Shown: in pieces, positions 15,234 through 25,500 of the stretch | How the letters are laid out: every line of letters starts with the position of its first letter | Numbering within the stretch: the first letter of the stretch is position 1 | Origin: a virus | DNA length: 31,499 nucleotides | Virus record (IMG/VR): IMGVR_UViG_3300046747_000291 | Span: 1-31,499 of that record | Direction: 5' to 3' (one strand) | Program-made: the position numbers and the translations under genes | Notes under the pieces: model-generated | What the model saw: the letters and a program-made list of their open reading frames with translations, nothing else | Databases searched by the model: none | What the model was told of the DNA's origin: nothing

Positions 15234-18200
15234 ATGGCCGACTCGCTCGACGACATCCTGTTCGGTCCTCCGGCGGCGAAGGGCGAGAACGGCTACGACT
15301 CCGAAATATCGGATGCCGTGAAGGGAACCGACGTTCCCTTCGATGTCGCCAAGGCCGTCATGGTGACGGAGTCGAGTGGAAACCCTGGGGCGGTCTCGCC
15401 GAAGGGGGCTCGTGGGCTCATGCAGCTTATGCCGGCCACCGCAGAAGCCCACGAGGTGGCAGATCCTCACGATCCAGAACAGTCGATTCGCGGCGGAGTT
15501 TCGGAACTCGACCGGCTCTACAAGAAATACCAGGACTGGCCGAAGACAATTGCGGCCTACAACGCGGGCGAGCGCGCGGTCGACAAGCACGACGGCGTGC
15601 CACCGATTCCGGAGACTCAAGCCTACGTCCAGAAGGTCGAGAAGCGCCAGGCCGTCTACGCCAAGCAGCGCGACGCGGGTCTCGACGACATACTCTTCGG
15701 CGGCAAGAAGCCCGCTGACGAGGGCATCAGCCGCGCCGAGCGGCTCGCGAAGCTCGGCTTGAACCCGGCAACGGGCGAGGAGATCGAGCCGGGTACGTCC
15801 GTCGCCACGGGCGGCGAGAACGCCGGGCCGATGGAATTCCTCGGGAAGGCGCTGGAGCTCCCCGCGTCGAACATGGCTCCGATCGTGGATCCGGCCGACA
15901 TGGCCGCTTCGGCGGCGACGGCGGGCACGTCGATGGCCGCTCGGGCGACGGCGGCGCTTGCGACGGGCGGGGCAGAGTTGACGCAGGGCAAGGTCGCGGA
16001 AGCGGCTGGCAGCGCCGGGCTCCCGCCGGTTGCGGCAGAAGCGATCGGGATTCTCTCGGGCATGGCCGCTGGGCACGCCGTCGATCGCGTCGCGATGCCG
16101 CATGAAACCCCCGCAATGCCTGGCGAAATGCCAAATGCACGTGAAACAATGGCTCCGCCGGAGGCTGGAGCACCGCCGCCGGCAGCGCCCGAGGCGGCGG
16201 CCCAGCCGCCCGTCGTCGAGCCACCCCCACCGCCGGAAGCAGCGGCACCGCCGAGCCCTGAGCCGGGCAACGTCATGGCGGAAGTCACCACCGACGCCGC
16301 CCCGCCGAAGCCGAAGACCGAACTCGAGCAGCCCTGGTACGACATGAGCCTCGAGGATCTCGAGGCCGCGAAGAAAGCAGCCAAGGTCCGCGAGGCTGGC
16401 GAGCTCGAACAGGTCTTCGGGAAAGAGGGAGCGAAGCAGTACCGCGCGCTCGACCGTACTGCGAATTCGACGTTTGCGTCTGTCGATGCCCAGGACGCCG
16501 CCACCAAGAAGCTCCAGGAAATGGAGGCGGGGCTCACGCCGGAGCAAGAGAAGATCCTCTATCACGGCCAAGGGGACTCGGCCGACACCATTCACGATTT
16601 CGTCGAGGCCAAGCGCGACATCCGGAACGGGGCGGGAAGCGAGCGTGATCTCGGCACCGCGATCTCTCACGCCATCACCGACATCGGCGATGCGACCGAT
16701 CCGGCGCAGATGGACCTTCGGCAGCTCCGTGCCTACGCGCAGATCCAAGAGGCGCACCGGATTATCCAAGAACAGGGCTGGTCGAGCGAGAAGGTGAGCG
16801 CCTACGCGATCAGCGCAGCCAAGCGCCGCTTCGGCGACGACGCCGACTTCATGCTCAGCCGCTACGCCAAGAAGCCGGGTGAGCCAGCCGCCCCACTCGC
16901 GCCGCCGGAGCAGGCACAGCTCCCAGCCCCCGCGGCGAAGCCCCGCTATCGCTACGACAACGCCACAGAGACCTTCATCCCCGTCCACGAGACGCCGGAG
17001 CAGGCCGCCGCCAACGCGGCCCTCCCAGCGCCCGCAGCGGTCGCCAGAGGGGTAGAACAAGTCGCCCCGGAGATCCATGCCGAGGTACAGCGCGCAGTCG
17101 ACGCGAATCCCCGCGTGAAGGCGCTGGCGACGGCCGTCGATACGAACTCGCCGTCGATGGTCTCGTGGCTCCGGATCGAGGCGGCGAAGACGGGACGGCA
17201 GATCAAGGAGACCTTCGCCCCCGGTCGCTTCGCGCCCGCCGAACGCTCGTCTCAGGTCATGCAGTACAACATGACGAAGGCGCACCTCGACCAGGGCATC
17301 GCGGTGAAGAGCCTCGAGGGCCTCGAGAAGACGCTCGCGAAAGAGCCCGATCACGGCTTCGGCACCTTCAACCTCTACGAAACCGGCCAGTTCGATAAGA
17401 TGCCGAAAAGCCTCGAGTCCTCTTTCGACTCCTTCCGAGAGGCCGCTCACGCGAACCACCGAGCGCTCGTCGACATGGGCGAGGAGATGGGCTTCATCGA
17501 GAACTACGCGCCGCATTACTACAAGGGCGATCCGGCCGAAGTCGTCGCGCGGCTGAAAGCATGGAAAGCGTCCGCCAAGACCCCGGCGGGCTCTCGGTCC
17601 TTCGCCGAGAAGCGCGTCTTCCCGACCTACAAGGTCGCGCGCGAGTTCGGTCTGGAGCCTCGGCTCAATAACCCAGTCGAACTCATGACGAAGGGGCTCG
17701 AGATGCAGGGGCGCTACCTCGCGATGCGCTCCACCGTGAACGATCTCGTCAAGGAGGGGATGCTCTACCCGAAGAAGCTGGAAGAGGGCCTCCTGCCCGG
17801 CGAGGACTGGCTGAAGGATTCGCACACGAGGGCCTGGGACGTGCCCGGCCTCGGCCATGTGGCGGGTCCGAAGGACGCCGTCCGTATCATAAACAATACA
17901 GTTGCGGGAGGCATCTGGGACGCTCCGGAGATCGGCCAGAAGGCGTACAGCGCGTACCTTCTCGCGTCCAATACGTCGAACGCCCTGCACGTTGCGGCCT
18001 CGGGCTTCCACTTCACGTTCGGGAACATCGCGGAGATGATGGATGAGGCGGGCGGGGCGCTCATCCACGGCACCGGCTCGGCCCTGGCCGGAGACTTCCG
18101 GGAAGCCGCTCGGCAATACGGGAAGCTCGCACCCCTGCCGGGGCGAGCGCTCAGGGATGCCTTCGCGGGCGGGAAATTCCTGAAGACGCTGAACGGTCAG

Positions 18201-19691
18201 CGCACCCCTGACCCTGCCTTCGATCAGATGATGGAAGCGGTCACGATGACGGGTGCTCGGCTCTACCGCCCGACGATCATGAAAGAGCTTGAGCGCGGGA
18301 AGACGAGCGCGGCAGGGCTCGAGTGGAAGCCGTTCCTTAGTACCTGGGGAGACGCTTTCGCCGAGATCGCTTCCAAGCGGGGCGGCATTCGCCCCATGAG
18401 CCGCCTCCAAGACGTCATCAAGCCGATCTCCGCTCCGGTCATGGAATTCATCCGCCGGGCGAAGATCGGCTCGGCGATCCGCATGTACGGGGAAGATACG
18501 ATGCGGGCGATGCAGGCCAAGGGCGGAGCGCTCACGCTCGCCGAGAAGCAGGCCATCGGCCACTCGATCATGGAGCACCTGAATAACGTGCTCGGTCAGA
18601 TCCCGCGCGAACAACTCTATTTCTCGCGCGCGATCAAGGACTGGATGCAGATCTCCTTCGCCTTCCCGAAGTGGCAGCTAGGCTCCGTGCGGCTCGCGGC
18701 GAGCGCAGGGACGGGTCTAGCGAAGATCATGACGAAAACGCCCTACTCGCAGCTACCGCTCCGGGAGCAGAAAGCCGTCAACTTCGCGCTCGGCGCAGTC
18801 GTCGTCCACGGCACCATCATGACCCTCATGAATCGGATGCTCGCGGGTGAGTGGCCAAAGGAGACGAAAGACTTCATCGCAGCGCGCTCCGGCTACATGG
18901 ACGACAACGGGAACCCGATCCGGCTCTGGAACCCGGACTACTTCCGCACTTACTACTCCATGTACAAGGCTCCGTTCCGGTGGCTCGGCAACACGGTTAC
19001 GTCGCCCGCGTCCGAGCTTTTTCATGTGCTCACGAACATGGATTACTGGAACAACCAGATATACAACCCGAACGATCCGCTCCTTCGGAAAGCCGTGCAG
19101 GTGGGCTGGCACGAGCTCGGGCAGATGGTCCCCTTCTCCATCCAAGCAAGGAATCGGATGGTCGAGCAGATGCCGGAGCACCCCTATCTGGCTACCGCAG
19201 CATCGTTCATGGGCGTGCAGCCGTCGCCTCGGAGCCTGTCCCAGACCTCCACCCAGAACATGGCCGACGAGATTTCGCGTACGAAGTATGGGAGCATGAC
19301 CCCGGAGAAGCAGGAAGACGTGGCGGCGAAGAGGCGGGTGATAGAATCCCTGAAGGCGGGCAAGGACGCGGCGCCTGAGGACATGGCGGTGCTCAGTCCC
19401 CAGCAGCAGCGCGGGCTCATGAAGGGGCCGCTCTCCGACAGAACCCGTTTCGACCGGACAATCGAGCGTTGGGAGTGGCCTGACATCGCCAAGATCTACA
19501 CGAACGCCATGCAGCAGGGCGACCAGAAAGACCTAGAGACCATCCGGACGCGGATCGCCCTGAAGGTCCGCAGCGCCATGAAGAAGCCGGGGCTCGGAAT
19601 GAGCGAGCGGGACCGCGGGCTCTACATGCCGCTCATCATCGAAGCGCTGAAACCGAAGGAAGAGCCGGAGTCGAAGGCTGTGGAGAGGTAG
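15234..19691 (+). CDS. Giant ejection protein with N-terminal lytic transglycosylase domain (T7 gp16-like)
   Basis: This 1485-residue protein (T7 gp16 is 1318) contains no cysteine. Residues about 20-140 form an SLT-type transglycosylase domain: catalytic Glu46 in 'MVTESSGNP', then 'GARGLMQLMP' (58-67) and 'AAYNAGERAV' (108-117). It would cut peptidoglycan locally during DNA entry. 'LDDILFG' occurs on both sides of this domain (5-11 and 151-157). A Pro/Ala linker follows (about 303-345), then long helical regions. The C-terminal third has hydrophobic helices (about 1181-1200) and a 'GYMDDNGNPIRLWNPDYFR' block (about 1220) typical of large podovirus internal virion proteins. The gene closes the ejection block; the next gene starts immediately after its stop. 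Confidence 0.8.
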   Translation: MADSLDDILFGPPAAKGENGYDSEISDAVKGTDVPFDVAKAVMVTESSGNPGAVSPKGARGLMQLMPATAEAHEVADPHDPEQSIRGGVSELDRLYKKYQDWPKTIAAYNAGERAVDKHDGVPPIPETQAYVQKVEKRQAVYAKQRDAGLDDILFGGKKPADEGISRAERLAKLGLNPATGEEIEPGTSVATGGENAGPMEFLGKALELPASNMAPIVDPADMAASAATAGTSMAARATAALATGGAELTQGKVAEAAGSAGLPPVAAEAIGILSGMAAGHAVDRVAMPHETPAMPGEMPNARETMAPPEAGAPPPAAPEAAAQPPVVEPPPPPEAAAPPSPEPGNVMAEVTTDAAPPKPKTELEQPWYDMSLEDLEAAKKAAKVREAGELEQVFGKEGAKQYRALDRTANSTFASVDAQDAATKKLQEMEAGLTPEQEKILYHGQGDSADTIHDFVEAKRDIRNGAGSERDLGTAISHAITDIGDATDPAQMDLRQLRAYAQIQEAHRIIQEQGWSSEKVSAYAISAAKRRFGDDADFMLSRYAKKPGEPAAPLAPPEQAQLPAPAAKPRYRYDNATETFIPVHETPEQAAANAALPAPAAVARGVEQVAPEIHAEVQRAVDANPRVKALATAVDTNSPSMVSWLRIEAAKTGRQIKETFAPGRFAPAERSSQVMQYNMTKAHLDQGIAVKSLEGLEKTLAKEPDHGFGTFNLYETGQFDKMPKSLESSFDSFREAAHANHRALVDMGEEMGFIENYAPHYYKGDPAEVVARLKAWKASAKTPAGSRSFAEKRVFPTYKVAREFGLEPRLNNPVELMTKGLEMQGRYLAMRSTVNDLVKEGMLYPKKLEEGLLPGEDWLKDSHTRAWDVPGLGHVAGPKDAVRIINNTVAGGIWDAPEIGQKAYSAYLLASNTSNALHVAASGFHFTFGNIAEMMDEAGGALIHGTGSALAGDFREAARQYGKLAPLPGRALRDAFAGGKFLKTLNGQRTPDPAFDQMMEAVTMTGARLYRPTIMKELERGKTSAAGLEWKPFLSTWGDAFAEIASKRGGIRPMSRLQDVIKPISAPVMEFIRRAKIGSAIRMYGEDTMRAMQAKGGALTLAEKQAIGHSIMEHLNNVLGQIPREQLYFSRAIKDWMQISFAFPKWQLGSVRLAASAGTGLAKIMTKTPYSQLPLREQKAVNFALGAVVVHGTIMTLMNRMLAGEWPKETKDFIAARSGYMDDNGNPIRLWNPDYFRTYYSMYKAPFRWLGNTVTSPASELFHVLTNMDYWNNQIYNPNDPLLRKAVQVGWHELGQMVPFSIQARNRMVEQMPEHPYLATAASFMGVQPSPRSLSQTSTQNMADEISRTKYGSMTPEKQEDVAAKRRVIESLKAGKDAAPEDMAVLSPQQQRGLMKGPLSDRTRFDRTIERWEWPDIAKIYTNAMQQGDQKDLETIRTRIALKVRSAMKKPGLGMSERDRGLYMPLIIEALKPKEEPESKAVER

Positions 19692-20900
19692 ATGGCAGAT
19701 CCGGTCACCGACAACCAAATAATCGATTGGCAGCCCGATGCTGCCACGTCCGACACGAACCTGCCGCAGGGCGCTTCGTCCATGGCCCCGGGCGGAGCGA
19801 CGGAGCTCGCCGGGGAACTGCGCGTCATCAAGAGCGTCTGCCGGGAGGAGTCGGTCAACAAGAGCTGGGAGCGCTGGTCTGGCCTCTACGGGACGCTCAC
19901 GATCGTAGACGCCACGCACTTCACGCTCTCCGGGAACCAGTTGACGTCGAACGTGGCGGACCCGGGCCCGGTCGAGGTGAACCGCCGGATCAAGGCGATC
20001 TTCCCGTCGAGCGACCCGCTCTACGGATACATCTCGGCCTGCGTCTTCGCGACCGGCACGACGACCGTCACGGTCATCATGGACTCGGGCGCGCTCGACA
20101 ACACGATCACGGAGATCCAGTTCGGAGTGCCGCTCGACATCGCGCTACCGGAGGACGTTCTCCGGACGTCGACCGCGCCGCTCTACGGAGTGGCTGCTGG
20201 GACGGACACCTACACGGTGACGATTCCGGCCGTCGGCGCAGTCCTCGTCGTCGGGCAAGCGTACGCGGTCAAGTTCCCGAACGCATCGACCTCGGCCGTC
20301 ACCCTGAACGTGAACAGCATCGGCGCGGTGCCGATCACGGACAACGCCGGGAACCAACTCGGCGCAGGCGGCATCCCCGCGGGCGCGCTCCTCGACCTCC
20401 TCTTCGACGGAGGACACTTCCAGTCGGTCGGGATGTCGAGTGGCGGAGCGGTCACGACTCTCGACGTACAGGCGGGCTCGATCGGCACGCCCGCATCGAC
20501 CGTCGAGACGAACCTCTTCGCCTACTCGATGCCGGGGAACCAGTTGGCGCTCGACGGGCAGTACCTGCAGCTCGTCGTGCAGATCCAATCGAATGGGCAG
20601 AGCGGGAACCGCTACCGGCTCTACTTCGGCACGACGGTGATTCTCGATCTGACGGCACAGTTCAACATCGCGGCCTTTTCGTGCGAGCTGAGAGCAACCA
20701 TCGTTCGGACGGGTCCAGCGAACCAGCGGATCACGGCGACTTGGGAGCATAATCAGGCTTGGGGACTGTCGAACAGCTTCGCCTCGGCTCCGACGGAGAC
20801 TCTGTCGGGTGCGATTTTGCTCAAGCTGACCGGAAAGAACGGCGCACCGACCGCGAATTCGATCGTCGGCAACATCTGGATTGTGCAGCTAGGAGGATGA
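19692..20900 (+). CDS. Tail fibre or spike protein
   Basis: This 402-residue protein starts at ATG 19692 directly after the previous stop; ggagagg (19682-19688) is a good ribosome site. The N-terminal part (1-65) is a likely virion-anchoring region. Residues 160-255 form a beta domain with 'AYAVKFPNASTSAVTLNVN', a pattern frequent in phage fibres. Residues 265-402 look like a beta-jellyroll receptor domain ('ETNLFAYSMPGNQLALDGQ', then RYRLYFGTTVILDLTA). It has only three cysteines and no signal peptide, unlike the fibre-like genes that follow. It probably binds the host surface. Confidence 0.65.
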   Translation: MADPVTDNQIIDWQPDAATSDTNLPQGASSMAPGGATELAGELRVIKSVCREESVNKSWERWSGLYGTLTIVDATHFTLSGNQLTSNVADPGPVEVNRRIKAIFPSSDPLYGYISACVFATGTTTVTVIMDSGALDNTITEIQFGVPLDIALPEDVLRTSTAPLYGVAAGTDTYTVTIPAVGAVLVVGQAYAVKFPNASTSAVTLNVNSIGAVPITDNAGNQLGAGGIPAGALLDLLFDGGHFQSVGMSSGGAVTTLDVQAGSIGTPASTVETNLFAYSMPGNQLALDGQYLQLVVQIQSNGQSGNRYRLYFGTTVILDLTAQFNIAAFSCELRATIVRTGPANQRITATWEHNQAWGLSNSFASAPTETLSGAILLKLTGKNGAPTANSIVGNIWIVQLGG

Positions 20901-20906
20901 TCTCCC

Positions 20907-21620
20907 GTGGCAAGTACTATTAACCCAGGAATGATGAGCGGCTGGTACAATCCAGGCTCGTACACGGGCCCCGGCTACACGGGCGGGTTCCAATCGCCGT
21001 CGAGCATCCAGTACCCAGGCGGCATGGCACCGGGGTTCAATCAGGGTGGCAGCACCCCGTATCAGCCGACGAGCGGCTACATCCAGGGCGGCAGCCCGAT
21101 GGGCGGCATGGCACCGGGGTTCAATCAGGGTGGCAGCATACCGCCCTCCTGGTTCACCGGGCTCATGAACGGGCAGACGCCGAATCCGATGGCTCCCTCC
21201 GGGAGCTTCCCGATGCTCGGCATGTGGCCGGGCATGGGATACGGGGCACCGTTCGGCGGTGGCCTCTTCGGCGGCTCTTCCGGCAGCCTCGGCACGGCGG
21301 GTGGCCCGCCGTCCATGGGGTCGACCGGGCGCTTCCACTCGGTCTCCGGCACGGGACAAGCCAATACCGGCGCGAGTGGCACATACGCGAGCCCGTACCG
21401 CGGAATCGATCAGGCCTACTACCGGCAGTCATACCGGCCGAACTACATTCGGGACGCGGCACTCCAGCGCCAGGGGCTCTCGCCCGGGCCGCAAGTGCGG
21501 CCAGGATACGCGGCACCCGGCCTGACCGACGGCCCGACGAACATGGCTCCTTGGCAAGTCGACTACGGTGACCCGAGCCGGATGCCGATGATCGGCGGCT
21601 CGATGGCCGGTGGCATGTGA
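20907..21620 (+). CDS. Gly/Pro/Met/Ser-rich low-complexity protein
   Basis: The start is GTG 20907; aggagg lies at 20891-20896, a spacing of about 10. It has 237 residues and no cysteine. It is dominated by Gly, Pro, Ser, Met, Tyr and Asn, with two identical 'GGMAPGFNQGGS' segments encoded by a 37-bp exact DNA repeat. The C-terminal third is more ordinary and Tyr/Arg-rich ('GIDQAYYRQSYRPNYIRD'). It is likely disordered or fibrous. Its place between fibre-like genes suggests a fibre-attachment or linker protein. No family is recognised. Confidence 0.45.
   Translation: MASTINPGMMSGWYNPGSYTGPGYTGGFQSPSSIQYPGGMAPGFNQGGSTPYQPTSGYIQGGSPMGGMAPGFNQGGSIPPSWFTGLMNGQTPNPMAPSGSFPMLGMWPGMGYGAPFGGGLFGGSSGSLGTAGGPPSMGSTGRFHSVSGTGQANTGASGTYASPYRGIDQAYYRQSYRPNYIRDAALQRQGLSPGPQVRPGYAAPGLTDGPTNMAPWQVDYGDPSRMPMIGGSMAGGM
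21018..21138 (+). repeat. 37-bp exact direct repeat inside the Gly/Pro/Met-rich gene
   Basis: Identical sequence lies at 21018-21054 and 21102-21138, both in the same reading frame, encoding GGMAPGFNQGGS. Zero differences in 37 bases suggest a recent duplication or gene conversion. Confidence 0.85.
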
Positions 21621-22483
21621 TGAAGAGACTCCTCGGACTGCTGCTCCTCTTCCCGGCGCTTGCGCTCGCGCAGCCCGCACCCTACCCGGGAAGCGGTAGC
21701 AACCTCTCCGGATACTCGATCATCCAGAACCCGACCGGCAATAACCTCGCGTCCCGCTCGACGCTCTCGCTCACGGGCTCGGGCGTCATCTGCCGCGACG
21801 ACACGGCGAGCAAGCGAACGATCTGCACGATCGAAGGCGGCAGCGGCGGCTCGGCCGGAAGTCTCACCGTCGGCACCACCACGATCACGAACGGCTTCGA
21901 CAAGTACGTCCTTTTCCAGCAGGGCTCGAAGGTCGGTCAGAACGTCGGCTTCCAATTCGACTACGGCACGGCTGACGTCACGATCGGCGGAGACGTCTCG
22001 GCCGGCGGCGACGTCACGTCCGGCACCGATGCGACCGGCCCGGGGCAATTCGACGCCACGGCCGACGCCTGCACGGCGCTCTCCACCTCGTCGACCAATA
22101 TCCTATGCTCGGACCAGACCGCGGGCTGGGTCGTCTCGGAGCTGACAAGCGGATTCAGCCACGTCCTATCGGCCAACTCCGTCGACGTCGTCACAGGGAA
22201 GACCTTGGTTACGCCGACGATCAATAGCTTCGTGAACGCGACACATAGCCACCAGGACGCCGCGGGCGGCGGGGCACTCAGTGCCGCGGCCATCACGAGC
22301 GGCACGCTCGGCGACGCGCGGCTGTCGGCCAACGTGCCGGTGCTGACGCCGACCGACGACAATATACCGGTCGGCAGCGGCTCGGCATGGCAGGGGAAGG
22401 CGATCCCGAATTGCCCGGATACGGGCGGTAATCATCTTAACTACGATGCAAGTACGAACACTTTTAGCTGCGGAACGAGCTGA
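21620..22483 (+). CDS. Fibre-like protein with signal peptide
   Basis: The start is ATG 21620, overlapping the previous stop (TGATG); a GTG one codon earlier is also in frame. The first 17 residues are a Sec signal peptide (MKR, a Leu-rich core, ALA). The mature part has six cysteines. The sequence is of tail-fibre type: Gly/Ser/Thr-rich beta repeats, 'SHQDAAGGGALSAAAITSG' (about 210-228) and 'LSANVP', with a 'NHLNYDASTNTFSCGTS' end. Signal peptides are unexpected on fibres that assemble in the cytoplasm. It may be exported to the periplasm or medium, or the hydrophobic start may serve another purpose. Confidence 0.6.
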   Translation: MKRLLGLLLLFPALALAQPAPYPGSGSNLSGYSIIQNPTGNNLASRSTLSLTGSGVICRDDTASKRTICTIEGGSGGSAGSLTVGTTTITNGFDKYVLFQQGSKVGQNVGFQFDYGTADVTIGGDVSAGGDVTSGTDATGPGQFDATADACTALSTSSTNILCSDQTAGWVVSELTSGFSHVLSANSVDVVTGKTLVTPTINSFVNATHSHQDAAGGGALSAAAITSGTLGDARLSANVPVLTPTDDNIPVGSGSAWQGKAIPNCPDTGGNHLNYDASTNTFSCGTS

Positions 22484-22510
22484 AGGTAAGCAGATGACGA
22501 TGCGAGTGGG

Positions 22511-25500
22511 GTGGCGGTGCGGAAGCAGTACAAAGCGCTTGCGGCGCTAGCGTTCACGGCGCTCGTGTCGATTGGCGCAGCGACCACGAGCGGCAACATC
22601 ACCATCAAGGGGAAGGCTCACCACGGGGCCGGGCGGCGCGTACCGACGACTACGCCGACTTTGGCACCGACGGCTACGCCGACCCGGACGCCGACCCCGG
22701 TGGCAACGCCGACGAGGACTCCGACCCCCATTCCGACCAACACTCCGGGACCGACCGCAACGGCGACTCCGACTGCGACCCCGACTCCCGCCTGGTCCGG
22801 GTGGGGCGCGAATACGCTCGGCGGCGCAGGCGGCTCGACCGTTCACGTCACGAATACGAACGACTCGGGCGCGGGGAGCCTCCGTACGGCCCTCTCGGCT
22901 GGCAACCGGACGATCGTCTTCGACGTCGGCGGCACGATCACCTTGGCCTCTCGGCTCCTCGTCGTCGGCAACTTCGTCACGATAGACGGGACGACCGCGC
23001 CGGGCGCTGGCATCACGATCACCGGCTACTCGCTGCGCCTCGAGGGCGTCCACGATGTCATCATCCAGAACATCCGCTCGAGGACGCCGACGCTCGACAC
23101 GGAGCCTGACAACATCACGATCAAAAACGGCGTCTACAACGTCGTTATCGACCACGTCTCGACGAGTGGCCCTCTCGACGGGAACATCGACATCACCAAT
23201 GACAGCCACGACATCACGGTGCAGGACTCGATCTTGGCGAACGGCACCAAGGCGATGCTGCTCAACTACGGCGCCTACCATGTGAGTCTCCACGGGAACC
23301 TCTGGATCAACGAGCAGTACCGGCAGCCGAATACGCAGTACGACGACGCGGCAACTTCCGTCTCTCCGGATGTCATCTCGGACGTCCGGAACAACGTCAT
23401 CTGGAACTGGGGAGACTCGGGCGGCGGCTCGATCTGGCAGTGCGGCGGCGTCGGGAACGACGTCAAGAACTACTACTATTCGGGCGCGACGACTGCGCCG
23501 CGAAAAGCGAACGGCATCGTAAACGACGGATGCTCGGGAGGCACCGCGCAGCCCGTCTTCTACACGGCGGGAAACGTCAGCGGCGACGACTCGTCTTCGC
23601 ATCTGAACGGAATGGGCACGACCTCGACCGAGCAGATCGCGGCGCCCATCAATGGCGAGCAGACCGCGTGCAACGCCGCAATCAGCATCACGTCGACTGC
23701 CGGTGCACAGCCGCTCGACGCGACGGACACGGCCCTCCTCGCTTCGGTTACGCTCCCGGTTTGCTGGACGCCGACTCCGACGCCGACCGCGACAAGGACT
23801 CCGACAGCGACCCCGACTCCGACCCGTACCCCGACGCCGACGGCTACGCCGACCAATACGCCTATGGGCGCCCCAACGGCGACGCCGACGAATACCCCGA
23901 CCGCGACGCCGACTCCTACGGCGACGCCGACGAATACGCCGACCCCAGTCCCGACGGCGACTCCTACGGCGACCCCAACAGCGACGCCCACAGCTACACC
24001 TACGGCGACGCCGACGGCGACGCCTACAGCTACGCCGACGGCGACCCCGACGGCGACGGCCACTCCGACGAGGACACCGACCCCGACTCCGACCGCGACG
24101 CCGACTGCGACACCTACGGCAACGCCGACGCCGGCCACCGGGACGAACCGGATCGTTCCGCAAACCGACCTGACCTATCTCGGAGCCTTCCGGGTTCCGA
24201 ACGACGACAACGTGAACTGGCAGTTCAGCGGCCTCAACATGACCGTGAACCCGGGCGGAGACAGCGGGAACGGATCTCTCTACGTCGCCGGCTTCACCGC
24301 CGCGCCGAATGGGACCGGGAAATTCGCCGAGATCAACATTCCGACGCCGATCAACAACCCGGACATCAATGCGCTCACGCGCGCAACGACCCTCCAGGCG
24401 ATGAGCGATATCGCTCCGGGGCTCCACCCGAGTAACACGAATACGACCTTCCAGATGAGTGACGTGCTCTTCGGAGCCGTCGGCGGGAAGCTCATGTGGA
24501 CGCGGTACATCTTCTACCTGCCGGCAAGTGAGGCGACGCTCGGATGCGCCTCGACGACCATCTCGTCGCCCGCGACCACGGGGCCGTGGAAGATCGGCCC
24601 GACAGAGACCACCAACTACGGAGGCTCGACCCTCGGCCGCTGGCTCTTCCTTCTGCCGCAAGCCTGGGCAGACGTACACACGGGAGGCCGAGCACTCGGA
24701 ACCGGGCGGTTCCGGACGAACGCCAACTCGGGTGGCACGTCCTGGTCCCCGTCCCTATTCGCGACTCAGCTTGCCTGCGATTCGACCGTGTCGGACGCCG
24801 TTGAGGTGATGCACAACACCTCTCGCGAGACCCGCTGGGCGCACGAGTCCTGGGGCGACGATTGGCACGGAGCGGTCTGGCTGACGACCCCGACCGGGAA
24901 CAAGGCAGCGATGGTCGTTGCCGGGAAGAAAGACGAGCGGGAAGACGGCGGCACAGCCTGCGGCTTCCAGTTCTGCGGCACCGCCCGGGGAGCCATGTAC
25001 TACGGCATCCCGCAACCACATGACTGCGGAGGCAAGGGGAACCACGGGGCTCCAGTCACCGGGGCTCTCATGTTCTACGACACGAACGAGCTCGGGGACG
25101 CTGCCGACGGGTCCATCCCGAAGGACTCGATCGACCCGTACGCGATCTTCCAGATAAAGGCCCATCAGTACGCGACGAGTCAGTGCCAGAACGGCGGCTT
25201 CGGGGGCGTGGCGTACGACACGACACACCACAAGCTCTACGTGGCGGAGCTCCGCGCCGAGTTGCCGCTCACGTCGAATAAGCCGGTCATTCACGTCTTC
25301 TCGGTCGCCGACGGCGGCGGAAGTGTCGACACGACGCCTCCGGCCGTGCCGGCAGGGCTCCACACGACGAGCGTGTCGGGCACGGGCGTAGCGCTTGCCT
25401 GGAACGCGGTGACGGATCCGGCCGGTGGCGTTGTGTACCTCGTCTACCGTGATCCGATTGACCAGGTGCTGAATCCTCCCGAAACGACGGTGCCCTATGG

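Noticed and set aside
15051-18614. 1187-residue open frame on the minus strand
   Set aside because: It lies opposite the giant ejection gene and is Arg/Leu-rich with no domain, as expected for an antisense shadow in GC-rich coding DNA.
23560-24138. Minus-strand frame of Gly-Val repeats
   Set aside because: It is the complement of the Thr-Pro coding repeat and has no independent support.
23768-24138. Dense short DNA repeats that could suggest a CRISPR array
   Set aside because: Units are short, degenerate and in frame with a Thr-Pro linker; there are no spacers.
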